The position numbers and the translations under genes were made by a program. A model generated the notes under the pieces. It saw nothing but the letters and a program-made list of their open reading frames with translations. It was not told where the DNA came from and made no database searches. Of a stretch of 41,758 bases of DNA, positions 17,359 through 25,724 are shown one piece after another; the stretch's first letter is position 1; the number at the start of each line of letters is the position of its first letter. This DNA is from Candidatus Didemnitutus sp. Its GTDB lineage: Bacteria > Verrucomicrobiota > Verrucomicrobiia > Opitutales > Opitutaceae. The stretch lies in contig JAUXXD010000071.1 of assembly GCA_030681265.1 (NCBI GenBank), positions 1 through 41,758 of the forward strand, given 5' to 3'.

Positions 17359-17611
17359 TTATTTCGCGCAAAAATTCCCCAACTTTTTTGGTGGACAAAG
17401 CAGCGCGTGAAATTCGCGGGAGTTTGGCGCGCGAGAAACCGCGGGCGTGGGGGCTTTTGAGAGGGGAAAACCGGGGCGGAAAGCACCGCAAAAATCGCGC
17501 AAATCGGGTCTTGACCAATCCAGCCGCGAGGTTTGCCGAATCGGGGCCGAAAAGAGGCGCGCGCGACCGGGCTGGCCGGAGTGGACGTTTTGCACGCTGC
17601 CGCGCCGTAAA

Positions 17612-18178
17612 TCAGGCCGGGTGACTCACGGCCATCGACAATACGATCGGCTGCATGCCCTGAAAGATATGGACGATCTCGGGCACGGACGGCACGCGGG
17701 CATCACCAAAGGCTCGCGTGAGTTGGGCTGCGGTGATCTTTTCTTGGGCCAACAGGAAGAGGATGTCCTGCACGTCTTGTGGGTCGTTCCGCATCATTTT
17801 TGTGAGAATCAGGTCGGTCCCCGACGGGCGGAATAATTCGAGGTGCCGAAAAGCGACATTCGACTGAACAGGCACAATTTTTTGAAACCAATCGGCAGTC
17901 AGCACCACTTGCTCGTCGGCAAAAAGGTGAGTCATGTAAAGACCGGTGGGTTCCAATTCCTTGTTGGTCGCCTCAAGGGCGTCCCAAAACTGTCGGTCGG
18001 CCTCGATACGAGCCATCTCGATCGCGGGTAGGATCGCGTCCACATCCTGCGTGACGCCGAAAGCACTGCCCTGTGCCCCATAGCCCAGAGCCAGGGCGGC
18101 GCGGCCAAAAAGCACGATGCGAGTGGGCTGGCGCAGGTGGCGGTCGAGGGCTTGAAGTATTCGCTCCGGATTATTCAC
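17612..18178 (-). CDS. Nucleotidyltransferase-fold protein, DUF6036/AbiEii-like
   Basis: A 188-residue protein. The segment VLFGRAALALGYG followed by TQDVDAILP matches the minimal nucleotidyltransferase pattern (glycine turn, then D-x-D on the next strand), and ILTKMMRNDPQDVQDILFLL resembles the helical region of DUF6036/AbiEii proteins. The glycine turn reads G-R instead of the usual G-G/S. Starts at GTG 18178, overlapping the upstream gene by 4 bases (GTGA), so the two are probably translationally coupled. Two-gene nucleotidyltransferase units are common among toxin-antitoxin systems, but that role is inference here. Confidence 0.7.
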   Translation of the reverse strand: MNNPERILQALDRHLRQPTRIVLFGRAALALGYGAQGSAFGVTQDVDAILPAIEMARIEADRQFWDALEATNKELEPTGLYMTHLFADEQVVLTADWFQKIVPVQSNVAFRHLELFRPSGTDLILTKMMRNDPQDVQDILFLLAQEKITAAQLTRAFGDARVPSVPEIVHIFQGMQPIVLSMAVSHPA

Positions 18179-18597
18179 GGGTAGGCGTGCAACCAGTCGG
18201 TGCGAGGGAGGCCGGAACGGGTAATGCCACTGTGGGAAACAAACCGGCTCCAGTGCGGCAGGCGACCGGAGGGAACCGGGAGGGGCGAGCCCAGAAGTCG
18301 GAGCAACTCCAGCCAGCGAACCGTCTGTCCGGAGTCATGCGCGGCTCCGGCGCGGGCGATATGAGCGAGCGGACGACTCACGCGCTCCCGGCGGGCGATC
18401 AGGCTCAACCGGCACGGGTCGCAAAGAGTGATTATCTGAGCGGCGCAGCGCAGGGCGAAGGGCTCGAACGGTTGTGCGCCGAGCAGGAGGAGCGCGACCA
18501 GTTCCTCGTGGCTGATGGCCTCCACGCCCGGATCCCTCTCGGCGGGGGGATAGACCGAAGCATAGTGTCGGGCACCACGGGCCACGGCCAGCCGCAT
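18175..18597 (-). CDS. Hypothetical protein coupled to the nucleotidyltransferase gene
   Basis: A 140-residue protein from ATG 18597 (RLAVARGARHYASVYPPAE), rich in Arg, Leu and Ala and mainly helical; no recognisable domain. It overlaps the downstream nucleotidyltransferase by GTGA, which argues for a joint function. An in-frame ATG at 18756 would add 53 residues and would start immediately after the terminator of the receptor remnant; the extra residues are less protein-like, so I prefer the shorter form. Confidence 0.55.
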   Translation of the reverse strand: MRLAVARGARHYASVYPPAERDPGVEAISHEELVALLLLGAQPFEPFALRCAAQIITLCDPCRLSLIARRERVSRPLAHIARAGAAHDSGQTVRWLELLRLLGSPLPVPSGRLPHWSRFVSHSGITRSGLPRTDWLHAYP

Positions 18598-18768
18598 GAT
18601 CGAGGTCAGATCGGTCAGGTGGTGGCGGCGGGCCTTGCGCTGCAGGAGGGAGCAGTGCGCGGTTTCGCCGATTTGCTGGGCCAGCGTGATCACAATCTGG
18701 GAAAATATGGGTGGGGTCGGGAAAAAGGCAATCCCGGCGACGGTATGCGAGTGCATGGATGGAGGCGC

Positions 18769-18798
18769 AAAAAAGCGGCTGCATTGCTGCAGCCGCTT
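18769..18798 (-). terminator. Intrinsic terminator of a lost TonB receptor gene
   Basis: Perfect 11-bp stem AAGCGGCTGCA / TGCAGCCGCTT (18773-18783 and 18788-18798) with a 4-base loop, followed on the minus strand by six T. It sits just after the stop of the receptor tail remnant and has the same design as the terminator at 21383-21411 behind the intact receptor. Confidence 0.85.
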
Positions 18799-18825
18799 GG
18801 AGACTAGAGGAAGGCTCGGCGTTGT

Positions 18826-18890
18826 TTAGAACGACAGCTTCGCGCCGACTTGGATGCGCCAACGGGACATGCCGTTGTCGGTGGCGGGAG
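18826..18890 (-). pseudogene. C-terminal tail remnant of an Oar-like TonB-dependent receptor
   Basis: The minus strand reads ATDNGMSRWRIQVGAKLSF and stop, which is the last beta strand with terminal Phe of an Oar-like receptor; the intact receptor nearby ends NDTPISRWQVQSGIRIKF. Only about 20 codons survive. Upstream (18891-19022) the frame is low-complexity and the divergent TPR gene begins, so the body has been deleted. The remnant keeps its terminator. Confidence 0.6.
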
Positions 18891-19022
18891 CCGCATGCGC
18901 GGGTCGGGTAGGTGAGAACTTGCGCCGACTTGCACCGGGCGAGGTGATCGGTTGAGGTGATGCCGCCTCGCTTGCGGTGCCGGACGGGTTGTCTGCAGTG
19001 CGGAGCGCCGGCTTCACTTTTC

Positions 19023-21176
19023 ATGAGTTCAGTCACTCCGCAGTCCCCTCCAACCCCAGCGCCTTCGTCGGCGAAAAGTGAAAGCCGGCGCATCGGCGGA
19101 GCAGTGGCTGCGATCACGGCGGCGGTGTTGGCGGTGTATGCGAACAGCCTCAATGCACCGTTTCTGTTTGATGATTTCCCGGCGATCGTGCGCAACACCA
19201 CGATTCGTGACCTCGGCAATTTCGGCGCGGTGTTGACGCCACCGCTCGATGGGGCGGGCGTGACGGGGCGGCCGTTGGTGAATCTGTCCTTTGCGCTCAA
19301 TTACGCGCTGGGTGGACTCGACGTGCGCGGCTATCACGCGGGGTCCGTGTTGCTGCATCTGGCGACGAGTTTGTTGTTTTTCGGGGTGTTGCGCCGGACA
19401 TTTCTGCTGTCGTGCTTTGCGGCGCAGCACGCAAGCCAAGCGACGGTGCGCGCGGGGTGCATCGCACTGCTTTGGGCGGTGCATCCGTTGTTAACGGAAT
19501 CCGTCGTCTGCGTGGTGCAGCGCAACGAAGTCATGGTGGGGTTCTTTTGTTTCGCGGTCTTCTATGGCTTCGTGCGCTCAGTCGATGGCTCGAGGGGCGG
19601 GCGCGGGTGGCAGGTGTTGGCGGTGGTCAGTAGTCTGCTCGGCATGGCGACGAAGGAAGTCATGGCGACGGTGCCGCTGCTGATTTTGCTTTATGACCGC
19701 ACATTTGTGGCGGGGACATTTGCGCAGGCGTGGCGCGCGCGAAAAGTTTTCTATGCGGCGCTGGCGGCGACGTGGTTGTTGCTCGCCTTCCTGATGATTC
19801 GCAGTGAGCAACGCGCGGGCATCGTCGGCTTCGGGCTCGGGATGAGCGCGTGGGATTATCTCGTGACGCAATGTCGCGCGCTGGTGCTCTACCTGCAATT
19901 GGCCCTCTGGCCGCACCCGCTGGTGATCGATTATGGTCCGGTGATTTATCAACTCAGCGAAGTGTGGCGCGAGGCGATTGCCGTGGTGACATTCGGGCTG
20001 GTGGTGGTGTGGGCGTTGTGGCGGCGGCCGCGCTGGGGATTTGTCGGCGCGTGGTTTTTTGTGATTCTCGGACCGAGTTCGAGCTTCGTGCCGTTGACGA
20101 CGCAGACGATTGCAGAGCATCGCATGTATTTGCCGCTGGCGGCGGTGATCGTAGCCTTGGTTTTGGCAATCGAACGCGTGACGACGCGGCGCGTCGGCTG
20201 GGTGTGTCTCGTGCTCGCGGTGGGCGCGGGCTGGCTCACGGTGCAGCGCAATGCGGACTATGGCGACGAGCTGACGTTTTGGCAGAAGACGATTCGCCAC
20301 CAACCCGACAACGCGCGCGTGCATGCGAGCCTCGGCTATTATTATTTGCGCAACGGGATGCGACCAGAGGCGATTGCGGCGTATCGGCGCGCGACGGAAT
20401 TGCGCGCCAATTTTGCCGATGCGCACAGTGATCTCGGCACGCTGTTGCTCGAAGAGGGACGCGTGAGCGAAGCGTTGGTGGAACACCGGCGCGCGGTGGC
20501 GATCAAGCCGGCGGACGCGGCGATCCGCTTTAATTTCGGGGTGGCGTTGGAGCGGGCGGGCGACATGGCCGGAGCAACGGCGCAGTGGCGCGAAGCCGGG
20601 CGGCTGCGATCGACGCTCGCACCCGCGCAGCGCAAGTTGGGCTGGGCGGAACTCGCGCTGGGACGCCCCGCAGTCGCGCGGGAGCATTTCCGAGCGGCGT
20701 TGCAAATCGAACCGGACGACGCCGAGGCCTTGGCCGGCGCAGCGCAGGCGGCGCTGTTGCTCGGTGACCGGGCGGCGGCAATGGGTTTTCTGGTGCAGGC
20801 GATCGATCGGCATCCGACGGTGGCGGAATTGCACTACAATCTTGCCAATTTGCGATTGGAAGACCGGGAGTGGAGCGCGGCGATTGCGGGGTTTGAGGAG
20901 GCGTTGCGCGCCAAGCCGGCGTTCTCCTATGCGCGACACAATCTGGCGCTGGCGTTGACGAATGCGGGGCGCGCGCCCGAAGCGCTGACGCATTATGAAC
21001 AAGTGCGCCGCGAGTTGCCGGACTCGGCTGCGGTTTGTGTGAACTACGCGTATGCGCTCGAAGCGACAGACCGCCGGCGCGAGGCGCTGGCGATGTTGCG
21101 TGAGGCGCTGCGGCTCGATCCGAATTCGATCGAGGCGCGCGAGCAGGCACGGCGGATGGAGCAGTTGGTGCGTTGA
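19023..21176 (+). CDS. TMTC-like multi-pass membrane protein with C-terminal TPR repeats
   Basis: A 717-residue protein. The N-terminal part (about 20-420) is polytopic, with NAPFLFDDFPAIVRN near the first external loop; the Asp pair D50-D51 is where GT-C glycosyltransferases and eukaryotic TMTC O-mannosyltransferases carry catalytic acids. Later RPLVNLSFALNYALGG, HPLLTESVVCVVQRNE and AEHRMYLP are recurring motifs of bacterial TMTC-like proteins. From about 430 onward come about eight TPR units. A role in protein glycosylation is plausible but unproven. ATG 19023 precedes the first TM; an upstream in-frame start adds 22 Cys/Arg-rich residues. Confidence 0.8.
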   Translation: MSSVTPQSPPTPAPSSAKSESRRIGGAVAAITAAVLAVYANSLNAPFLFDDFPAIVRNTTIRDLGNFGAVLTPPLDGAGVTGRPLVNLSFALNYALGGLDVRGYHAGSVLLHLATSLLFFGVLRRTFLLSCFAAQHASQATVRAGCIALLWAVHPLLTESVVCVVQRNEVMVGFFCFAVFYGFVRSVDGSRGGRGWQVLAVVSSLLGMATKEVMATVPLLILLYDRTFVAGTFAQAWRARKVFYAALAATWLLLAFLMIRSEQRAGIVGFGLGMSAWDYLVTQCRALVLYLQLALWPHPLVIDYGPVIYQLSEVWREAIAVVTFGLVVVWALWRRPRWGFVGAWFFVILGPSSSFVPLTTQTIAEHRMYLPLAAVIVALVLAIERVTTRRVGWVCLVLAVGAGWLTVQRNADYGDELTFWQKTIRHQPDNARVHASLGYYYLRNGMRPEAIAAYRRATELRANFADAHSDLGTLLLEEGRVSEALVEHRRAVAIKPADAAIRFNFGVALERAGDMAGATAQWREAGRLRSTLAPAQRKLGWAELALGRPAVAREHFRAALQIEPDDAEALAGAAQAALLLGDRAAAMGFLVQAIDRHPTVAELHYNLANLRLEDREWSAAIAGFEEALRAKPAFSYARHNLALALTNAGRAPEALTHYEQVRRELPDSAAVCVNYAYALEATDRRREALAMLREALRLDPNSIEAREQARRMEQLVR

Positions 21177-21199
21177 AGTGAAACGCGAGCCGGAGTTTT

Positions 21200-21333
21200 A
21201 AACCACAGAGGCGCGGAGACGCAGAGATGAAGCGGAAATCTTATTTTGCACGGCGGTGCTTTGCGCGTGAACTAGGCATTCATTTTTTGAACAGGCAGGG
21301 TTCCGCTCCGTGATCGCTGTGCCTCTGTGGTTT
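21200..21333. repeat. Short element with 13-bp inverted ends (AAACCACAGAGGC)
   Basis: AAACCACAGAGGC at 21200-21212 is perfectly inverted at 21321-21333, and the flanking bases inside remain loosely complementary. The 134-bp unit carries no reading frame. Its ACCACAGAGGC-type end resembles, in word structure, the CCACGGAA-type ends of the GxxExxY element at 30403-30849, so it may be an internally deleted relative (inference). It lies between convergent genes. Confidence 0.6.
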
Positions 21334-21382
21334 CAGGATCTTCAAATTGGTGCGTGAGAGCGACGCGGGGAACTTGGGCAAG

Positions 21383-21411
21383 AAAAAGGCGGCTGCGTTA
21401 CCGCAGCCGCC
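21383..21411 (-). terminator. Intrinsic terminator of the Oar-like receptor gene
   Basis: Perfect 10-bp stem GGCGGCTGCG / CGCAGCCGCC (21388-21397 and 21402-21411), 4-base loop, followed on the minus strand by TTTTTC. It lies about 30 bp after the receptor stop codon. Confidence 0.9.
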
Positions 21412-21441
21412 TGGAAGTTGAATCGTTAGATCGGGTCCGAC

Positions 21442-24400
21442 TTAGAACTTGATGCGGATACCCGACTGAACTTGCCAGCGGGAGATCGGCGTGTCGTTCA
21501 CCGTGACCGGGACGCCGTTGAGCGTGGTCGTGTTGAACACGTAGTTCCACTGGCCCGCGCCGCCGTTACCCGCGGCGTTGTAGGACGCGTAAGCGACGGC
21601 GCGACGGAACGAGAACGGCACTTCTTCGAGCGAACCGAAGTTCTTGTCGAAGAGGTTCCAGAAGTTGAAGAAGTTCACGTAGAGTTCCGCGCGGAGGTTG
21701 CCGCGGATCGGAATGCGCTGGGTGAACTTCAAGTCGATCGTCTGGTTCCACGGGGAGGTTTCGCTGTTACGCGGGGCGTTTTTGCCGGCGTAGTTGGCGA
21801 GAGTGGAGCTATTGACGAAGGCGAAGAACGCATCGCGCTCAGTCGTGCTGGCCCAGTTCACGCGCGGATCGGTCGGACCGGTCGGCACGTAGAGCAGGTC
21901 GTTGAAGCCGTAGCCGTCGCCGTTGGCATCACCGTAGAACACCCACGAGTAGGGGCGGCCGGTGCGGCCTTGATAGACGACGGACACGGTGGTCGGGGCC
22001 TTCTTGATGAACTCGAACTGACGGGTGAGCGACAAGACGATACGATCCTTGATGGCTGTGTTCGAACGGGAGGCGACATCTTCGTTCGGGTTGAATGAAG
22101 CACGATTCTGGAAGTTCGAAGCCGCGACGGACGAGGTGACCGGGCTGACTTCGGACGCATCGCTGCGGGTCCAAGCGGCGGACCATGCCCACTTGTTCTT
22201 CATCGGACGGGCGAGGCTGAGCGTTACGCCATCGGAGTCACCCTTGCTGGTGTTCGTCATATAGAAGACGTCAGCGAAGGTGGAGACCCGGCGGCGACCG
22301 GCCGTGCTGGTGCTGGTCGTGGCGGTGGCCGACGTGGGGGTGCCGATGTAACGGACACGACCGTCGGGGAGAGTCAGCGGACCGGTGGTCGGGATGCCGA
22401 AGTTGAGGAATTCAACCTGCACGCCGCTCTCGACCACATTGTAGTAATACTCGAGGGAGAGCGTGATGTCGCCGAAGGGCAGCTTGTGGTCGACGGCGAT
22501 GTTCGACTTCCACAGCGCGGGCTGTTTGAAGTTCGGGTCAGTGATGTTGATGTTCGGCGTCGGCAACGTGCCGGCGGGAACCGGTTGGGTCGTGACGTTG
22601 GGCGAGAAGACCAAGGTGGGCAATTGACCGGAGGTGGCGTTCACGTTGGCGGTGGCACCGGCGTTGGAATACGCGTTCGAGATCCAGACGGCTGGGTTCT
22701 TGCCTTGGAACAGACCGACGCCACCGCGGATTTGGGTGCGGCGCTTCGTGTCCATGTCGAAGGTGAAGCCAATACGTGGGGCCAACGTAGCGTTGCCGCT
22801 GTTGGTCGTGTTGTTGGCGGTTACTGGGCTACCCGAAGCGGTTACGAAACCGGCAGTCGCGAAACCAGCCGCGATCGGAGGAGCCTCCGGAATATACGGA
22901 TAGTCGTAACGCAAGCCCGCCATGATAGTCAGGCGATGGTTGGGCTTCCACGTGTCCTGAAGGAAACCAGCATAAGCCGAGTAGCTCCAGCGGGCAATGG
23001 CGTCGTTCAGCGAGAAGCCAGGGAAAGGACGTTGCAGCGTGTAAGCCGTCGGAGGCGTGCCAGCGAGCCAGGTCGTTGGATTGGCAAAGGTGTAGACACC
23101 GTTGGTGGCCTGCACGAAGGCGTTTTGATACTCCGTTTCGATTTCTTCCAAACCGAAGGCGAGGGTGTGATCACCCATGGCGTATTCGGCCGAAATTTTC
23201 AATTGACGCTCCTTGGTGTCGAGGAAGTTCATTTGGCGGGAGGAGTCGGTGCCGAACACAACCGAGCCGCTGGTGACGGTGGCGCCGGTGTCAACGCGCG
23301 TGCCGGAGATACCTTGGACGGTGACCTGTGGGAACGGGCTGCCGTTCGGACGCGGGGAGCCGACGTAGGTGGTGTAGGAAGCGGTGACTTCGGTGCGGAA
23401 GTCGGGTGTCCATTGGCTGAAGAACTGCGCATTGTAGCTCTCGGTATTGCGCGGTTGTTGATACCAGATGCTGCTGAGCGAGGTGCCGGTGGTGCCGCCG
23501 AAACCGAAGAAGCTGGTGTCTTCGCCGTTGTTCTTGCGGTAAGTCAGCGTGGCGCGGTGGTTGTCGCTGATGTTCCAGTCGACCTTACCGATGTAGGTCT
23601 TCTGGAGGGCGAGGCTGGCGCCCGGGGGGCTGAGGGAGCCGGGATCGTAGCCCAGCGCTTTAGCGCGGGCGATGATCGAATCGATCTGCGCGAGGCCGGC
23701 GGCATTCGGGATGAAGTTGGCGGTCGGCGCGGCAGTCGTGCGCTCGAAATCATCATAGATGAGCGAGAAGAACAGCTTGTTGCGGATGAGCGGGCCGTTG
23801 AACGTGAAACCGAAGGTTTTTTCGTCGAACGCTTCGCGCACACCGCTGACGGGGTTCTTCTGCCGTTTGCTCTCGTCGGTCATTTCATAGTAGGCGCTGC
23901 CATGAAACTCGTTGGTGCCGGACTTGATGACGGCGTTCAACAGGGCGCCGGTGAAGCCCGCGCGCCGCACGTCGTAGGGGTTGAGTTCCACGGCGAGGCT
24001 TTGGATGGCCTCCATCGGGATCGGGCTACGTTGGGAAGAGAAACCGTTGCTGTTCAAACCGAACGAGTCGTCAGCGCGGACGCCGTCGATCAAGAGCGAG
24101 TTGAAGCGGAAGTTCTGACCTTGGGCGCTGAGTTGGCCGCCTTGGTCGAGGGAGCCGAGGAACATACGCGAGTCGAGCTGGGCGATGTCTTGGATGTTGC
24201 GGCGGACGGAAGTGACGTTGGCGATGTCTTCTTCGCCGAACGAGCTGCCGGTGCCCATCTTGCCCGTGCCGAACGTCGTGTCGCGATCTGCGGACACGGT
24301 GAAGGCATCGAGGGTGACGACGTCGGAGCCGAGCGTAAAATTCTCAGTGCTCGTTTGACCGAGTTCCAAGTAGATGTTGCTCTGGGAGGCGGGTTGATGA

Positions 24401-24672
24401 CCCACCGCGGTAACGCTGATGGTATAAGGACCGCCGATACGAAGACCGGACATGTTGTATTGTCCGTTAGCGCGAGTCGTGGACACCGCTTGGGTGCCCG
24501 ATGCTTCGTGAATGATCGTGACGGTGGCGCCGGAGATGGGCACGCCTTGGTTGGTGCTGACAAAGCCACTGAGCGACGAGGTCGTAAGACCTTGGGCCAG
24601 GGCGGAGGGGGCGATCGCGGCCATAACAATGGCAAACGCAAACGTCAGTAGCTTAACTAGCGGTTTATACAT
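21442..24672 (-). CDS. Oar-like TonB-dependent outer-membrane receptor
   Basis: A 1076-residue outer-membrane transporter. Signal peptide with cleavage expected after SALA (residue 26). Next comes a carboxypeptidase-regulatory-like beta-sandwich (LSGFVSTNQGVPISGATVTI ... YTISVTAVG), a plug domain (NVTSVRRNIQDIAQLDSR, LLIDGVRADDSFGLNSNG) and a long barrel ending in aromatic Phe. This is the Oar/CarboxypepD_reg type; ligands are typically large oligomers, but none can be inferred. Start at ATG 24672, because the upstream in-frame extension is Arg/Pro shadow without a signal. No TonB or ExbBD nearby. A paralogous tail remnant lies at 18826-18890. Confidence 0.92.
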   Translation of the reverse strand: MYKPLVKLLTFAFAIVMAAIAPSALAQGLTTSSLSGFVSTNQGVPISGATVTIIHEASGTQAVSTTRANGQYNMSGLRIGGPYTISVTAVGHQPASQSNIYLELGQTSTENFTLGSDVVTLDAFTVSADRDTTFGTGKMGTGSSFGEEDIANVTSVRRNIQDIAQLDSRMFLGSLDQGGQLSAQGQNFRFNSLLIDGVRADDSFGLNSNGFSSQRSPIPMEAIQSLAVELNPYDVRRAGFTGALLNAVIKSGTNEFHGSAYYEMTDESKRQKNPVSGVREAFDEKTFGFTFNGPLIRNKLFFSLIYDDFERTTAAPTANFIPNAAGLAQIDSIIARAKALGYDPGSLSPPGASLALQKTYIGKVDWNISDNHRATLTYRKNNGEDTSFFGFGGTTGTSLSSIWYQQPRNTESYNAQFFSQWTPDFRTEVTASYTTYVGSPRPNGSPFPQVTVQGISGTRVDTGATVTSGSVVFGTDSSRQMNFLDTKERQLKISAEYAMGDHTLAFGLEEIETEYQNAFVQATNGVYTFANPTTWLAGTPPTAYTLQRPFPGFSLNDAIARWSYSAYAGFLQDTWKPNHRLTIMAGLRYDYPYIPEAPPIAAGFATAGFVTASGSPVTANNTTNSGNATLAPRIGFTFDMDTKRRTQIRGGVGLFQGKNPAVWISNAYSNAGATANVNATSGQLPTLVFSPNVTTQPVPAGTLPTPNINITDPNFKQPALWKSNIAVDHKLPFGDITLSLEYYYNVVESGVQVEFLNFGIPTTGPLTLPDGRVRYIGTPTSATATTSTSTAGRRRVSTFADVFYMTNTSKGDSDGVTLSLARPMKNKWAWSAAWTRSDASEVSPVTSSVAASNFQNRASFNPNEDVASRSNTAIKDRIVLSLTRQFEFIKKAPTTVSVVYQGRTGRPYSWVFYGDANGDGYGFNDLLYVPTGPTDPRVNWASTTERDAFFAFVNSSTLANYAGKNAPRNSETSPWNQTIDLKFTQRIPIRGNLRAELYVNFFNFWNLFDKNFGSLEEVPFSFRRAVAYASYNAAGNGGAGQWNYVFNTTTLNGVPVTVNDTPISRWQVQSGIRIKF

Positions 24673-24920
24673 GGTGCAGATGTGGTTTGTTAGTGTAGGG
24701 AAAACCTTAGGAACCACTCCGAGGTTAGGTAGGGGACGAGGCAAAGACTGGCGCGGACGGTAGTCAAGCATGCATAGCCTTGGCGCATGGCAAATTCTGG
24801 TCCAGCGCCCCTGCCGTCCAGCCCGGCGGTGCAGCCCGAGTGGGCGCGGCGCCGGGAGCTGATTCGGGTGGCGGCGTTTCGGGCGTTGCTTCCGCCGCGC
24901 GGCGCACAAGTCTTACGCGG

Positions 24921-25376
24921 ATGATTTCTGCATTCGCCCACACCCGCACCGTGGAGTTCGCCGAGACCGACATGGCCGGCATCGTGCATTTCTCGAATTT
25001 CTTCCGCTGGATGGAAGCCTGCGAGACGGCTTTCGTGCGCTCGCTCGGTTTGCCGGTCGTGTCGTTCATGCCGGGGCAGGCGGTCGGTTGGCCGCGCGTC
25101 AACGCGCAGTGTGACTACCGTTCGCCGCTGCGTTTCGGCGACACGGTCGAGGTGCGTCTGCTGGTCAAGGAAGTGCGCACACGCTCGATTTGCTACGTGT
25201 TTCAATTCCGCAAAGTCAGCGACGGGCAAGTGGCAGAGACGCCGGTGGCGCAAGGCGAGATTGTCGCCGTCTGCGTAGCGGGCGATGGTCGCGGCGGGAT
25301 GGTGGCGCAACCGATTCCGGACAACTACCGCACGAAAATTTGCGCCGCGCCGCGTTCGAAGTGGACCGAGGCGTGA
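24921..25376 (+). CDS. Acyl-CoA thioesterase, 4HBT hot-dog fold (YbgC/DHNA-CoA-hydrolase-like)
   Basis: A 151-residue hot-dog thioesterase. The active-site block EFAETDMAGIVHFSNFFRWM carries the catalytic Asp (D17) and H-F-S-N-F as in 4-hydroxybenzoyl-CoA thioesterase relatives. The acyl-CoA substrate is not determined; no menaquinone genes are adjacent. ATG 24921 precedes the conserved block; longer in-frame starts are Ala/Gly-rich shadow. The last codons and stop are duplicated 200 bp downstream with a REP doublet. Confidence 0.88.
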   Translation: MISAFAHTRTVEFAETDMAGIVHFSNFFRWMEACETAFVRSLGLPVVSFMPGQAVGWPRVNAQCDYRSPLRFGDTVEVRLLVKEVRTRSICYVFQFRKVSDGQVAETPVAQGEIVAVCVAGDGRGGMVAQPIPDNYRTKICAAPRSKWTEA

Positions 25377-25484
25377 GATCAGTAGCGCCGCGTGCGTCGC
25401 CGTATTCGCTGTAGGGGCGGACCTTGTGTCCGCCCGCGTGCGCTACGAAATAAGCGCGGGCGTGGGCAAGCCACGCCCCTACAA
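25341..25484 (+). repeat. 144-bp direct repeat, copy 1 (includes the thioesterase 3' end)
   Basis: Matches 25541-25684 with three substitutions (25355, 25356, 25454) at an offset of exactly 200 bp. Copy 1 contains the last 11 sense codons and stop of the thioesterase plus a REP doublet at 25410-25483. The intervening 56 bp differ from what follows copy 2. The 25377-25724 gap holds these repeats and no gene. Confidence 0.95.
25410..25483. repeat. REP doublet (REPIN-like), copy 1
   Basis: Two REP-type hairpins face each other. The first is GTAG followed by GGGCGGAC-cttgt-GTCCGCCC. The second, on the opposite strand, is GTAG followed by GGGCGTGG-cttgc-CCACGCCC. The unit is bounded by TGTAGGGGCG/CGCCCCTACA. 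A GTAG head followed by a GC-rich hairpin is the known signature of REPs mobilised by RAYT transposases. No RAYT gene lies in the window. Confidence 0.8.
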
Positions 25485-25540
25485 GATGAGCGCTAGTGTG
25501 AGCAGGCCGCGCCGGACTCACGCGTAGACCGCAGATAATC

Positions 25541-25684
25541 TGCGCCGCGCCGCGCGCGAAGTGGACCGAGGCGTGAGATCAGTAGCGCCGCGTGCGTCGC
25601 CGTATTCGCTGTAGGGGCGGACCTTGTGTCCGCCCGCGTGCGCTACGAAATAAACGCGGGCGTGGGCAAGCCACGCCCCTACAA
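25541..25684 (+). repeat. 144-bp direct repeat, copy 2 (second REP doublet at 25610-25683)
   Basis: Second copy of 25341-25484. The duplicated thioesterase tail here is non-coding, which shows that the duplication moved gene sequence along with the REPIN. It ends about 40 bp before the stop of the minus-strand cyclase gene; the short stretch between also has a GTGAC/GTCAC hairpin. Confidence 0.95.
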
Positions 25685-25724
25685 AAGCAGCGTGAGTGAC
25701 GGCGCTGACGAGTCACGCTCCGGC

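Noticed and set aside
17156-17611. Cobalamin riboswitch or NrdR box upstream of nrdB
   Set aside because: Small inverted repeats are present, but neither the B12-box core nor a convincing pair of NrdR 16-mers could be found.
17289-17624. Plus-strand frame of 111 codons in the nrdB upstream region
   Set aside because: Arg/Gly-rich, no motif, overlaps the 3' end of the nucleotidyltransferase gene and the regulatory gap.
22486-24651. Long plus-strand open frame antisense to the Oar-like receptor
   Set aside because: Low-complexity translation without domains; the minus strand encodes an intact receptor with signal peptide and terminator.
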